From assembly GCF_023100805.1 (NCBI RefSeq), contig NZ_CP095855.1, positions 124,001 to 188,000 on the forward strand: DNA of 64,000 bases. The letters run 5' to 3'. The DNA comes from Chitinophaga filiformis (GTDB taxonomy: Bacteria; Bacteroidota; Bacteroidia; Chitinophagales; Chitinophagaceae). The notes under the pieces are model-generated. The model was not told where the DNA came from and did not search any database. It worked only from the letters and a program-made list of their open reading frames with translations. The stretch's first letter is position 1. Every line of letters begins with the position of its first letter. Shown here one piece after another: positions 42,445 to 51,410 of this stretch. The translations under genes were made by a program, and so were the position numbers.

Positions 42445-42930
42445 TTAATTGAGGCCGGCCGGACTTTTCTTCCATATTGCCTGTATCTTCAATAGCTTGA
42501 TCAGGTAAATAATCAGGAAAACAAGCTCCAGTCTGAAAGAAGCAATGAATCTGCCGGTGCCGAACATATCATAAAAACCTACAAACAGGCAGGCAAGTAT
42601 TCCCAACACGGCATCCACCAGCCCGACTTCAATGGCCCAGTCCTTTTCAAACAACAAACCGTAAGCCGCAACTGCTTTTATGAAGAACAGTACCATGACC
42701 AACAGGGTGATAAAGGAGTGCCTGTCTGAACTTTCCAATCCATATAAAGACACGCTAAAGTCGTTCCCCAGCAGGAACATTATCAGATATATTCCAATGG
42801 CCATTGCACCAGCGAATAAAAAGAAATAACTGAATATCTTCAGCCACCAGGTCAACAACGTTCTTCTTCTTGGCAGCATTAATTCTTCCAGTTCATCCAG
42901 TTTGTCGGCAATAATAGATTTATCGTCCAT
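42445..42930 (-). CDS. Integral membrane protein, 161 aa
   Basis: Acidic cytoplasmic start (MDDKSIIADKLDELEELM), then four hydrophobic segments (about 28-50, 70-90, 100-120 and 130-148). No family recognised. It is 31 bases upstream of the 98-residue gene on the same strand and may share its transcript. Confidence 0.65.
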   Translation of the reverse strand: MDDKSIIADKLDELEELMLPRRRTLLTWWLKIFSYFFLFAGAMAIGIYLIMFLLGNDFSVSLYGLESSDRHSFITLLVMVLFFIKAVAAYGLLFEKDWAIEVGLVDAVLGILACLFVGFYDMFGTGRFIASFRLELVFLIIYLIKLLKIQAIWKKSPAGLN

Positions 42931-43437
42931 ATACAGGTATTAAGGGTTCTTCCAGGCAAATATACGAACTGTCTCTGCAGCCTGACGCAAAAAAGGACCG
43001 TTCCTGGAGAGAAACGGCCATTAACAATCAAGCTCCACTGTATGAATAAAAGGAAGGATATACTTTGATAATAATGCCGCAGCTCTACACATTCCATGCT
43101 GCTTTCCATAGTCGATAGACTAATAGTCCATAGTAAAACACCGGTTAATATTCCAGGCTGATTAACTATGTCTGATCGGGCTATTGTTCATTGCCAGGCG
43201 CTATCTCCTATGAACTATTTGCCTATCGTCTACAGATTGCCCACTATCCTAATAAGCTACCCATTTGACTCCCGTCACACACTGCCAAATACACTTGTTC
43301 ATCATCTTTACCTGTGAGTGTTCTGTCCGTTGATCCCTGTCTTTTACTGTCTGTTGAATTCTCTACAAAACTACCCTCAAAGCGCCTGAATGTCAATTGC
43401 CTAATTACATGTTCTGTTGTACTTTTTATGGAGAGCA
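42931..43437. other. Intergenic region, about 500 bases
   Basis: I see no convincing gene or RNA. A 64-codon frame (43244-43438, minus) overlaps the response regulator stop by one base (TAATG), but its sequence is polar and low in signal, so I do not call it. The block resembles decayed coding or spacer DNA. Confidence 0.4.
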
Positions 43438-44877
43438 TTATAAAGTATGTCTCTTTACAATACCGAGTTTCTTCATTTTTGAGGCCAGTGTGGAAGGCGG
43501 CAGATTGAGTAACTCTGCGGCGCCTCCCGGGCCTGATATTTTGTGATTACACTTTTTCAGCACGGTAAGTATATGTTCTCTTTCTAATTCCACAATTGTC
43601 TTAATATCTGTGTCGGCAGCCACCACTACTGTTTCCTTCCTGGCAGATACCGGCAGTGATACTTCCCTGATCATGCTTTCACGCGCCAGCAGCACACTTC
43701 TTTCTATAAGGTTCTGCAATTCACGTACATTGCCCGGCCAGCCGTAGTCCGTCAGTTGTTTCAGTGCGGCCGGCGCTACGCCTTCTACCACCTTTCCCGT
43801 AGCGGCAGCATATAAGCGGATGAAATGATTGATCAGCAGCGGAATGTCTTCCCGGCGTTCACGCAGCGCTGACAACATGATGGGGAATACATGCAGCCTG
43901 TAATACAGGTCCAGGCGGAAGCGCCCTTCGGCAATTTCCTTCTCCAGGTTACGATTAGTAGCTGCAATGATGCGCACATTAACTTTCAGCGTACCATTAC
44001 CGCCTATTCTTTCTATTTCTTTTTCCTGCAATACACGCAATAGTTTTACCTGCAGATCCGCCGGCATATCACCTATTTCATCCAGGAAAATAGTTCCGCC
44101 GTCTGCTCTTTCGAACTTACCGATCCTCTTCTCCAATGCGCCTGTAAAAGCGCCTTTCTCATGACCGAAAAGCTCTGATTCTATCAAATGGGTGGGCAGG
44201 GCTGCACAATTCACCTTAACGAATGGTTTTGCCTTTCGGGGAGACAATTTATGGATACAGTTGGCCACCCCTTCCTTACCGGTACCCGTTTCACCGAGTA
44301 TCAGCACAGAAGTATCCAGCGGAGCCACCTGGCGGATCAGTTCAAATACACGTGACATTGGCGCACTTTGCCCGATAATACCTTCAAAGTTGGGAATAGG
44401 CGGCAGGGCATCCTGCTGCGCCGCAATCACTTTATCCGGCTGGAATGCCGGCAGGCGCGGAGCGTCCTGCTTCTGTTCCGTATCGGGCTGTACATTCAGC
44501 GCACGGTTGTGCTCAAAACGGTAGCGGGCTATATCGAGTGTTACCAGCAGGTCTTTCTCCCTGAATGGTTTCACAATAAAGCCATAAGGCTGGGTCACTT
44601 TTGCGGCTTCCAGCACCTGGCGATTGCAATTGGCAGACAGATATACAAAAGGTATGTTTACTTTATTCAGTTCAACTGCAAGGTCAATACCTGTCTGGTC
44701 ACCTTTCAGGTAGATGTCCAGTAGTACGAGGTCTGGCCTTTCCGTTTCTATGATCTCCAGGGCTCTGTGTACAGAGCGGGCCACGCCTGAGACCTTATAG
44801 CCGGCTCTTTCCAGTGTTAACCGTATATCGCCCGCAACAATCAGCTCATCTTCTACGATCATAATTTTTTCTTCCAT
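43438..44877 (-). CDS. Sigma-54-dependent response regulator (NtrC family)
   Basis: 479 residues: receiver domain (about 1-120; acidic pair at 9-10, phospho-acceptor Asp54 in LVLLDIYL), a linker, the sigma-54 AAA+ domain (Walker A GETGTGKE 195-202, GAFTGA 242-247 that contacts sigma-54, Walker B FLDEIGD 264-270), and a C-terminal Fis-type helix-turn-helix (GGAAELLNLPPSTLASKMKKLGI). It should be phosphorylated by a cognate kinase and activate sigma-54 promoters. It lies 1 base after the first of three HisKA_2-type kinase genes, the obvious partners. Confidence 0.95.
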   Translation of the reverse strand: MEEKIMIVEDELIVAGDIRLTLERAGYKVSGVARSVHRALEIIETERPDLVLLDIYLKGDQTGIDLAVELNKVNIPFVYLSANCNRQVLEAAKVTQPYGFIVKPFREKDLLVTLDIARYRFEHNRALNVQPDTEQKQDAPRLPAFQPDKVIAAQQDALPPIPNFEGIIGQSAPMSRVFELIRQVAPLDTSVLILGETGTGKEGVANCIHKLSPRKAKPFVKVNCAALPTHLIESELFGHEKGAFTGALEKRIGKFERADGGTIFLDEIGDMPADLQVKLLRVLQEKEIERIGGNGTLKVNVRIIAATNRNLEKEIAEGRFRLDLYYRLHVFPIMLSALRERREDIPLLINHFIRLYAAATGKVVEGVAPAALKQLTDYGWPGNVRELQNLIERSVLLARESMIREVSLPVSARKETVVVAADTDIKTIVELEREHILTVLKKCNHKISGPGGAAELLNLPPSTLASKMKKLGIVKRHTL

Positions 44878-44878
44878 A

Positions 44879-46975
44879 CTAAGCAGTTTTGTTTACTAAT
44901 TTCAGTAAGCCGGGAATTTTTTCCCTGTCAAGTTGTGGTTTAAATATCAATGTGACGGATACCCCGTCCTTATTCTTAACGGATAGTTTTCCTTCCAGCT
45001 GCTCACTTAATGTTTCCATAAGCAGGATCCCCATAGAGGCATGCCTCCTTTTCTCAAAGTCCACCGGCAATCCTTTCCCATTGTCTTTCACTGAAAGCAG
45101 GATATCTTCTTCAGAGATATACTGCAGGTTAACTGTAATGGTACCTTCCTCTCCCGCCGGGAACGCATATTTGAATGAATTTGTGATCGCCTCATTCAGG
45201 ATCAGACCGATGGGTACAGCCTGACAAACTTCCAGGTATACATCTGCTATCTGCAAATCAAAAGAAATCTGCCGTAATCCGGCAAAACTATCTTCAAAAT
45301 ATGCAACAAGTTCCCGGATATATATATCCATCCCGACGAGGGCCATACTTTCCGACGAATATAACTTTTGATGAATAAGAGAAATTGCCTGCATACGATG
45401 CCGGCTCTCCCTGATGGCCGCCAGCGCATTTTCATCGTCCAAATGGGCCGCCTGCGCATTCAGCAATCGCATAATGATCTGCAGATTGTCTTTCACCCGG
45501 TGATGGATCTCCTTTACCAGCCATTCTTTTTCCGCTACCAGCTTACGTTGTGTGCAGAGCAGGACATGCAGTGAGTGGTGCTGCTCACTGATCTCCCGTT
45601 GCTGTAACTGCAACTGCCGGTTGATCCGCTGTTTAAGCTGATAACGGTTGTAGCCCAGCACCAGCAATATTACCAGCATCAATGTCCCTCCTATGATCAC
45701 ATTTCCTTCCAGGCGGGCCCGTTGCAGATCGCTCTTTTGCAATTGCCCCCGGCGGGTCAGCAATTGAATGCGCTGTTCTTTCAGCAGCAGATCATGATCT
45801 TTTTTCTCCATATCATATTGCATCTGCAGCTGTGCGATCTCCCTTGTTTTCTCCTCGCCGTAGAGTGAATCCTGCAACAATTTATACTGCTGATAATAAA
45901 CAATTGCATCAGCATAATTTCCCAGGGCAGAATCAGCCCGGAAAAGACTTTTGTAGTCATTTAACAGCTCATATGCATAGCCGCCGTTTTTACAATAGAT
46001 CTCATAATTCGTCCCATACCATTTTACATTCTCATAATCTCTGACGGCCAGGAAATAATTGATCAGCGCCACATATATTCCGTCCTGCATATAATGGAAA
46101 GTCCCGAAGGCCCTGGATAAACATGTTAATTTTTTCACCCGGATATGCGCTTCTTCAAAGCGCCCCAGACTGATATAGCTGTTGACCAGTCCTGCAGACA
46201 AAGTCGCCTTGTCTTCATCGGAAGTGATGTGGTAGTGCTTCTCCATATCCCCCAGTATATGAACCGCATCTTCCGGCCTTCCGAGGCCTTGCAGTGCGCT
46301 GGCTACATTCGGGATCAGCGTCAGAATGGAAGCTGTATCATTCCAGCGTTCTGCTATGCCCAGTGATTTTTTGAAATATGTCAGCGCCTGTGCGTGATCT
46401 CCCAGATGATAGAATGTAAGTCCCAGCCGGTTGTAAATGGTGCAAAGCATTAGCGAAGTGTCCTGCATCGCCTCCGCCGTTTTTACCGCCATAAAACCAT
46501 TATCCAGGGCTATTTTATAATTCCCCATCTGGCTGTGTACATTGCCCAGCAGGTCATAAATGCCCTGCAATGCGGGATAGCGGATGTCCTTGTAAATAGC
46601 CAGGGCCTGTTCCAATGCAGACAATGCAGGCGCCAATACTCCCTGGTGATTGTAGCAATCGCCCAGCATTTGCAATGCCATCGCCTGTTTAAGCTTGTTG
46701 ACTGCCATTTTATACAGTGGAACGGCCAGTTCATAACAGGCTATTTTTTGCTTCAGTTCATTCTCAGAATAGGTATCGTATGCTCTTGCCAGCTCCATCC
46801 AGGCATCTCCGGCGCCTTCCGGGACAGGATACTGCACTTTCTGCCGGGGTGACAGTGACCCGGTCAGGTTTAATTGTGCTGCTACAACAGTAGGGCGCGA
46901 ACATAATATCACAAAACAGAGCCACCGTACCAACCTATAGCAAGCGCTAATATGGTCCCCATTTTTTTCAGGCAT
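44879..46975 (-). CDS. TPR sensor histidine kinase A (HisKA_2)
   Basis: The start is ATG at 46975 (MPEKNG); a longer frame begins with TTG. About 698 residues. The N-terminal signal-anchor is followed by TPR repeats (about 65-380 in the longer numbering), a coiled coil, one membrane segment (about 433-450; VIIGGTLMLVILLVLGY), the HisKA_2 box EIHHRVKDNLQ (near 497-505), and the HATPase with NEAITNSFKYAF (N box) and DNGKGLP (G1). It should sense a periplasmic ligand through the TPRs and phosphorylate the adjacent regulator. Its start overlaps the stop of kinase B by 8 bases. Confidence 0.92.
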   Translation of the reverse strand: MPEKNGDHISACYRLVRWLCFVILCSRPTVVAAQLNLTGSLSPRQKVQYPVPEGAGDAWMELARAYDTYSENELKQKIACYELAVPLYKMAVNKLKQAMALQMLGDCYNHQGVLAPALSALEQALAIYKDIRYPALQGIYDLLGNVHSQMGNYKIALDNGFMAVKTAEAMQDTSLMLCTIYNRLGLTFYHLGDHAQALTYFKKSLGIAERWNDTASILTLIPNVASALQGLGRPEDAVHILGDMEKHYHITSDEDKATLSAGLVNSYISLGRFEEAHIRVKKLTCLSRAFGTFHYMQDGIYVALINYFLAVRDYENVKWYGTNYEIYCKNGGYAYELLNDYKSLFRADSALGNYADAIVYYQQYKLLQDSLYGEEKTREIAQLQMQYDMEKKDHDLLLKEQRIQLLTRRGQLQKSDLQRARLEGNVIIGGTLMLVILLVLGYNRYQLKQRINRQLQLQQREISEQHHSLHVLLCTQRKLVAEKEWLVKEIHHRVKDNLQIIMRLLNAQAAHLDDENALAAIRESRHRMQAISLIHQKLYSSESMALVGMDIYIRELVAYFEDSFAGLRQISFDLQIADVYLEVCQAVPIGLILNEAITNSFKYAFPAGEEGTITVNLQYISEEDILLSVKDNGKGLPVDFEKRRHASMGILLMETLSEQLEGKLSVKNKDGVSVTLIFKPQLDREKIPGLLKLVNKTA

Positions 46976-48374
46976 AGTCCGTGATTCCCTCCTCAAATTC
47001 TACCGGTCCGGTAAAAGCTTGTTTTTCCTGGTATTTAAAGTTGACAGTAATTATTACACCATTATGGCTCTGTATGTTCAAAGTTCCTTCCAATTGTTCA
47101 GTTAATGTTTTTATCAGTGTCATTCCCATTGACTTCTTATGAGGCGTTCCGCCATCGGCAGGAAGACCTTTTCCGTTATCTGCCACAATGAGCGTCAGTT
47201 GCTGATCGCCCGTTTGCTGCAGGGAAACCAGGATGGTACCATTAGCGGTAAAAGCATATTTAATCGCATTGCTGATCGCTTCATTCAGGATCAGCCCCAC
47301 AGGCACAGACTGCGATACGTCCAGTTTTACAGGCGCGATCTGCAGGTCGAAATTGATCCTGCTAATGCCGGTAAATCCCTCTTTCAGGTATATTACCAGG
47401 TCGTGGATGTAGGTATGCATGTCTATCAGGGCCATATTTCCCGATTGGTACAGCTTCTGATGGATCAGTGAAATAGCCTGCATCCGGTACCTGCTTTCCC
47501 TGATAGCGTTCAGGGCGTCTTTGTCGTCCAGGAAGGCCGTCTGTGTATTCAACAGGCTCATGACAATCTGGAGGTTGTTTTTTACCCGGTGGTGTATCTC
47601 TTTCAGCAGCCATTCTTTTTCTTCGATCAGTTTATCCTGGATACCGATCAGTTCCTGCAGGGAGAGGTTCTGTTGATAGATCTCGTCCTGTTGCTCTTTC
47701 ATCTGCCTGTTACTCCTTAGTTTCAGCTGGTACCGGTTGTATCCCAGCAGAAGCAGCAGGACCAGCATGCCGGCTCCGCCAAAGATCACATTCCTGATAA
47801 ACCAGGCCCTTTGCAGTTTTGCTTCCTGTAGCTGTGCTTCACGCGTCAGCAGTTCAATGTTCTGCTGCTTCAGTTTCAGCGCCTGGTCTTTCTGTTCCGT
47901 TTTAAACCGGATCTCCAGCTGATTCAGTTGCTGACGTTTCATTATATTAAATAATGAATCATGTGATGCCTTATACAGCTGGTAATGACGTATAGCATCC
48001 TGGTAACGGCCCAATGCGGAATCAGCCTTAAACCAGCAGGCATAACTCCTGGCAAGTACTTCCATCCGGCCGCTCCTTTCGGCTGCTGCCGCCAGCACAG
48101 CTGCATACTGCCGGACAGTTTCATACTGCTTTTTGTCCAGGTAATACCTGATCAGATCTGAGTACAGGGTTATGCTATCAGTACTCCCGTTTTCCCCTCC
48201 CATAAAAGGTGCATACCGGGTATTCATCGTCACCAGCGTAATATTACCGCCGCTATCCGGCGCTTCATTCAACAGCTTTTGCAACATTACCTCTGACGGA
48301 TTCAGCTCATCCTGTGCCACACACCGACACAAGCAACCAATCATACAAAAGGAAAGCAACAGTAGCCTTTTCAT
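46968..48374 (-). CDS. TPR sensor histidine kinase B, short version
   Basis: 468 residues. Signal peptide, a short helical sensor (about 65-150, only one or two TPR-like units), a membrane segment (about 193-211), coiled coil (QNLSLQELIG), HisKA_2 box EIHHRVKNNLQ (259-269), HATPase with NEAISNAIKYAF and DNGKGLP. The sensor is about 200-290 residues shorter than in kinases A and C, while the kinase half is nearly the same, so it is probably a truncated duplicate with a changed input. The frame is intact. Confidence 0.9.
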   Translation of the reverse strand: MKRLLLLSFCMIGCLCRCVAQDELNPSEVMLQKLLNEAPDSGGNITLVTMNTRYAPFMGGENGSTDSITLYSDLIRYYLDKKQYETVRQYAAVLAAAAERSGRMEVLARSYACWFKADSALGRYQDAIRHYQLYKASHDSLFNIMKRQQLNQLEIRFKTEQKDQALKLKQQNIELLTREAQLQEAKLQRAWFIRNVIFGGAGMLVLLLLLGYNRYQLKLRSNRQMKEQQDEIYQQNLSLQELIGIQDKLIEEKEWLLKEIHHRVKNNLQIVMSLLNTQTAFLDDKDALNAIRESRYRMQAISLIHQKLYQSGNMALIDMHTYIHDLVIYLKEGFTGISRINFDLQIAPVKLDVSQSVPVGLILNEAISNAIKYAFTANGTILVSLQQTGDQQLTLIVADNGKGLPADGGTPHKKSMGMTLIKTLTEQLEGTLNIQSHNGVIITVNFKYQEKQAFTGPVEFEEGITDYA

Positions 48375-48555
48375 AAGTTAATTATTTTAATACGTCTCTA
48401 CTACGACCTGTGGTTTCTCTCCTGTTTGTGCTATTGTTCTTGTCTTATAGTTGGGACGGCTAGCTGGCATTATAATTTAAAGATTGGTTCGACTTTCCGA
48501 GGAACAGGAAAAGTACAACATTTTTTACGTCCAGGCAATGTCTCATGCATGTCGC

Positions 48556-50823
48556 TTATCCTATTTGTTGTTTAAATGACACAATCACTGACACTCCCTG
48601 TTCCTGGCGGATGCTGATAGTCCCCTCCAATTGTTCTGCAAGCGTTTCCATAAGACGGGTGCCCATAGAGCCTTGCACAGATACATCAAATGCTGGTGGG
48701 AACCCTTGCCCATTGTCGGCAATACTAAGTATAAACTGGCTGTCGAGCGTGCATAATAAGGATACAACAACAGTTCCCTGCCGGTTTTCGGGGAAAGCAT
48801 ATTTAATGGCATTGGTAAGTGCTTCGTTAAGTATGAGACCAACCGGCACTGCCTGGGCTACGTCCAGCTGCACCGGGGCTATCTGCAGATCGAAATAGAT
48901 ACGCTGGATGCCTTCAAAATTATCTTTCAGATAACTGATCAACTCGCGGGTATAGGTTTGCATATCTATCAGCGCCATGTTTTCCGACTGATATAATTTC
49001 TGATGGATGAGGGAAATAGCCTGCATACGGTGCTTGCTTTCCCTGATAGCCTCCAGGGCATCTGCATCATGCAGGTAGGCGGCCTGGGTATTCAACAGGC
49101 TCATAACGATCTGCAGGTTATTCTTCACCCGGTGGTGAATCTCTTTTAACAGCCATTCTTTTTCCTCCAGCAATTTGTCCTGCGTAGTGATGAGCTGTTG
49201 CAGGGAAAGATTCTGTTGATAGATCTCATCCTGTTTTTGCCGGAGCTGCCTGTTGTTCTGCTGTTTCATCAGGTAACGGCTCCCTCCCAGTACGAGCAGC
49301 AGCAACAACATGATGGCCCCGGAGATGATCACATTGCGCGTAAGCCTGGCCTCTTTCAGTGCTGACCGCTGCAATTGTCCCTGGCGGGTCAGCAGTTCGA
49401 TACTCTGTTGCTGCAGGCGGATATCTTTATCCTTTTTATCTATGTCAAACCTGACCTGCAACCTGGCGATCTGTCCGGCTTTCGCTATCTGAAATAATGA
49501 GTCGTTCATTATCTTATATTCCTGGTAATGTTTGATAGCAGCGGGATAATTTTTCAATGCGGAATCTGCCTGAAACCAACATAAGTAGTTATGCGACAGC
49601 ACATTGACCAATCCTATCTTTTTACATACATCGTTTTGTAGTGAGCAATAGAAAGACGCATCCATATACTGCCGGGTGGCCAGATAGTAATTGATCAAGG
49701 CGTCATAGATCAGCGTTTGATAATAATTGTATGCCGACATCTCGCGCGAGTGGCTTTGCAGTCCTGGAATAAATGTTTTGGCTTTGTCATACTGGCGCAT
49801 AGCCGTATAACATTTCACCATGTTGGCTAAGATCCAGAGACGGTCTTTGAAGATGGGCTGCCGGTATATTTTAACTATGTTATTCAATAGTGTGAGCGCG
49901 GCCTCCGGCCGGTCAGTTTTGAGGTAGTTAGCAACGATATTTGTGCTCACGACCAGTATGGATGCGGTGTCTTTGTAGCGGTCAGCAATTTTCAGCGCTT
50001 TATTAAGACTTTCTTCCGCCTGTTTGTAATCGCCCAGCTGATAATAGGTAATACCCAGCCTGTTGTAAATGGTACATAGCTGCAAACTGCTGTCATGCTG
50101 TTCTTCCGCTGTTCTAACAGCCATCAGGCCATAAGTCATGCCCAGGCTATAGTCGCCCGTACCAGTAGCAATAATCCCCAGCAGGTCATACAAACCCTGG
50201 AGGTCTTTTCTACCCGTCTCCTTATAAAGCGCGAGCGCTTTATTTAATGTTTGCAGGGCCTCCGGGAACTTTCCCCAGCAGTGATAGCAATCGCCCGTCA
50301 TTCTCAGGGCATTGGCTTCATTTTTCTTATCGCCTGCCTTATGATATTGCAGGTTCGCCTCCTCATACAAGCGGATCTTCTCTTTCAGCTGAGGTTCGTC
50401 ATCAACTGAATAGTAATTGCCCTGCTCCATCAATACATCTCCAAGATCATCCGGCAGATTGGCGCCTTCTAAGATCGCGCTGGCTTTCAAAATGGCAGTC
50501 TTCCCTTCATTGGGCATTTTCTTTTCCCGGTAGGCCTTGGAGAAGGCGTAAAGACACCTGGCCTCCCAGCGGGTATCTTTCACGTGTTCATTGATCCGGG
50601 CTGCTTGCCCTATGTATAATAGTCCGCTGTCCAGATCGGCGGTGCTTTCACCTTCCCTGTCTATGTAAGCATTGCCGAGTTGTAACAGTATATTGATCTT
50701 TTGAGTGTCGGAAGTGGCTTTCGTTAATTGGTGCAGCAATACGGGGACAGCGCTTTCAGGCTGGCCCATACACGGTAGTATGCCCATAAGCATGAGATGG
50801 AACACCAGCGCTAGCCTATACAT
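48556..50823 (-). CDS. TPR sensor histidine kinase C
   Basis: 755 residues. Signal peptide, long TPR array (about 40-440; for example GNAYIDREG, TGDCYHCWGKFPEAL, YNRLGITYYQLGDYKQAEESL), membrane segment (about 498-513), coiled coil, HisKA_2 box EIHHRVKNNLQ (561-571), HATPase with NEALTNAIKYAF and DNGQGFP. Same design as kinases A and B. It is separated from kinase B by about 180 bases, so it may have its own promoter. Confidence 0.92.
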   Translation of the reverse strand: MYRLALVFHLMLMGILPCMGQPESAVPVLLHQLTKATSDTQKINILLQLGNAYIDREGESTADLDSGLLYIGQAARINEHVKDTRWEARCLYAFSKAYREKKMPNEGKTAILKASAILEGANLPDDLGDVLMEQGNYYSVDDEPQLKEKIRLYEEANLQYHKAGDKKNEANALRMTGDCYHCWGKFPEALQTLNKALALYKETGRKDLQGLYDLLGIIATGTGDYSLGMTYGLMAVRTAEEQHDSSLQLCTIYNRLGITYYQLGDYKQAEESLNKALKIADRYKDTASILVVSTNIVANYLKTDRPEAALTLLNNIVKIYRQPIFKDRLWILANMVKCYTAMRQYDKAKTFIPGLQSHSREMSAYNYYQTLIYDALINYYLATRQYMDASFYCSLQNDVCKKIGLVNVLSHNYLCWFQADSALKNYPAAIKHYQEYKIMNDSLFQIAKAGQIARLQVRFDIDKKDKDIRLQQQSIELLTRQGQLQRSALKEARLTRNVIISGAIMLLLLLVLGGSRYLMKQQNNRQLRQKQDEIYQQNLSLQQLITTQDKLLEEKEWLLKEIHHRVKNNLQIVMSLLNTQAAYLHDADALEAIRESKHRMQAISLIHQKLYQSENMALIDMQTYTRELISYLKDNFEGIQRIYFDLQIAPVQLDVAQAVPVGLILNEALTNAIKYAFPENRQGTVVVSLLCTLDSQFILSIADNGQGFPPAFDVSVQGSMGTRLMETLAEQLEGTISIRQEQGVSVIVSFKQQIG

Positions 50824-50950
50824 AAATTAAAAGTTTTTGTCCCTGCAGGTTGTAGGCAGCTACAATAATCCGATAATGTTTTTAATAATTCTTTCTATTC
50901 GATAATATGTACAAGAGAATCGATAAAATGGCAATTGCCCGGGCGGGGAC

Positions 50951-51409
50951 TTATTCAATAGTGCGCAAGAGGCTAAGCAGGGATCTGTCCTTTAACATAC
51001 CACTATGAAAAGCTTTCACACGATAGGACGTATCCAGCACAATCCAGGCAGGGTATGCTACATGCTGCTGCATGAATTTCGCTGCCAGCGCATGTATGCC
51101 CTGTGTACCGTAGGGAATAAAGGAATAAGTGGTATCGTTAAAAACAATGGGTTGATGGCTTTCTGCATTCAGGGTCAGATAGTAATATTCTTCAGTCAGC
51201 AGTTGCTGTAATGCAGGAGAGCGTCTGACCTGCACGTCCTGCATTTTGCAATAACTGCACCAATCGGTATAGATCTTAATGACTATGGGTTTAGGGCGTG
51301 CAGCCATACTATCCCGCAGGTGAGCAAAGGTAACCGGTCCCTGTTGTGCAAGGACCGGCATTGTTAGCAATATGCCATATATTATGCAGATGAAAAACTT
51401 CCGGATCAT
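50951..51409 (-). CDS. Secreted thioredoxin-fold protein
   Basis: Signal peptide (MIRKFFICIIYGILLTMPVLAQ), then a thioredoxin fold with DWCSYCKMQD, the CxxC active site as Cys-Ser-Tyr-Cys, and a YPAWIVLD strand after it (cis-Pro region). It should act in the periplasm as a thiol oxidoreductase or metal-binding chaperone. It begins 1 base after the TonB-dependent receptor gene, so they are co-translated. The pairing suggests it handles thiols or metal for the receptor, whose plug carries CNVC. Confidence 0.85.
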   Translation of the reverse strand: MIRKFFICIIYGILLTMPVLAQQGPVTFAHLRDSMAARPKPIVIKIYTDWCSYCKMQDVQVRRSPALQQLLTEEYYYLTLNAESHQPIVFNDTTYSFIPYGTQGIHALAAKFMQQHVAYPAWIVLDTSYRVKAFHSGMLKDRSLLSLLRTIE

Positions 51410-51410
51410 A

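Noticed and set aside
43244..43438. 64-codon frame starting in the response regulator stop codon (TAATG)
   Set aside because: The overlap is suggestive of coupling, but the peptide is polar with no recognisable features and the region looks like decayed spacer.
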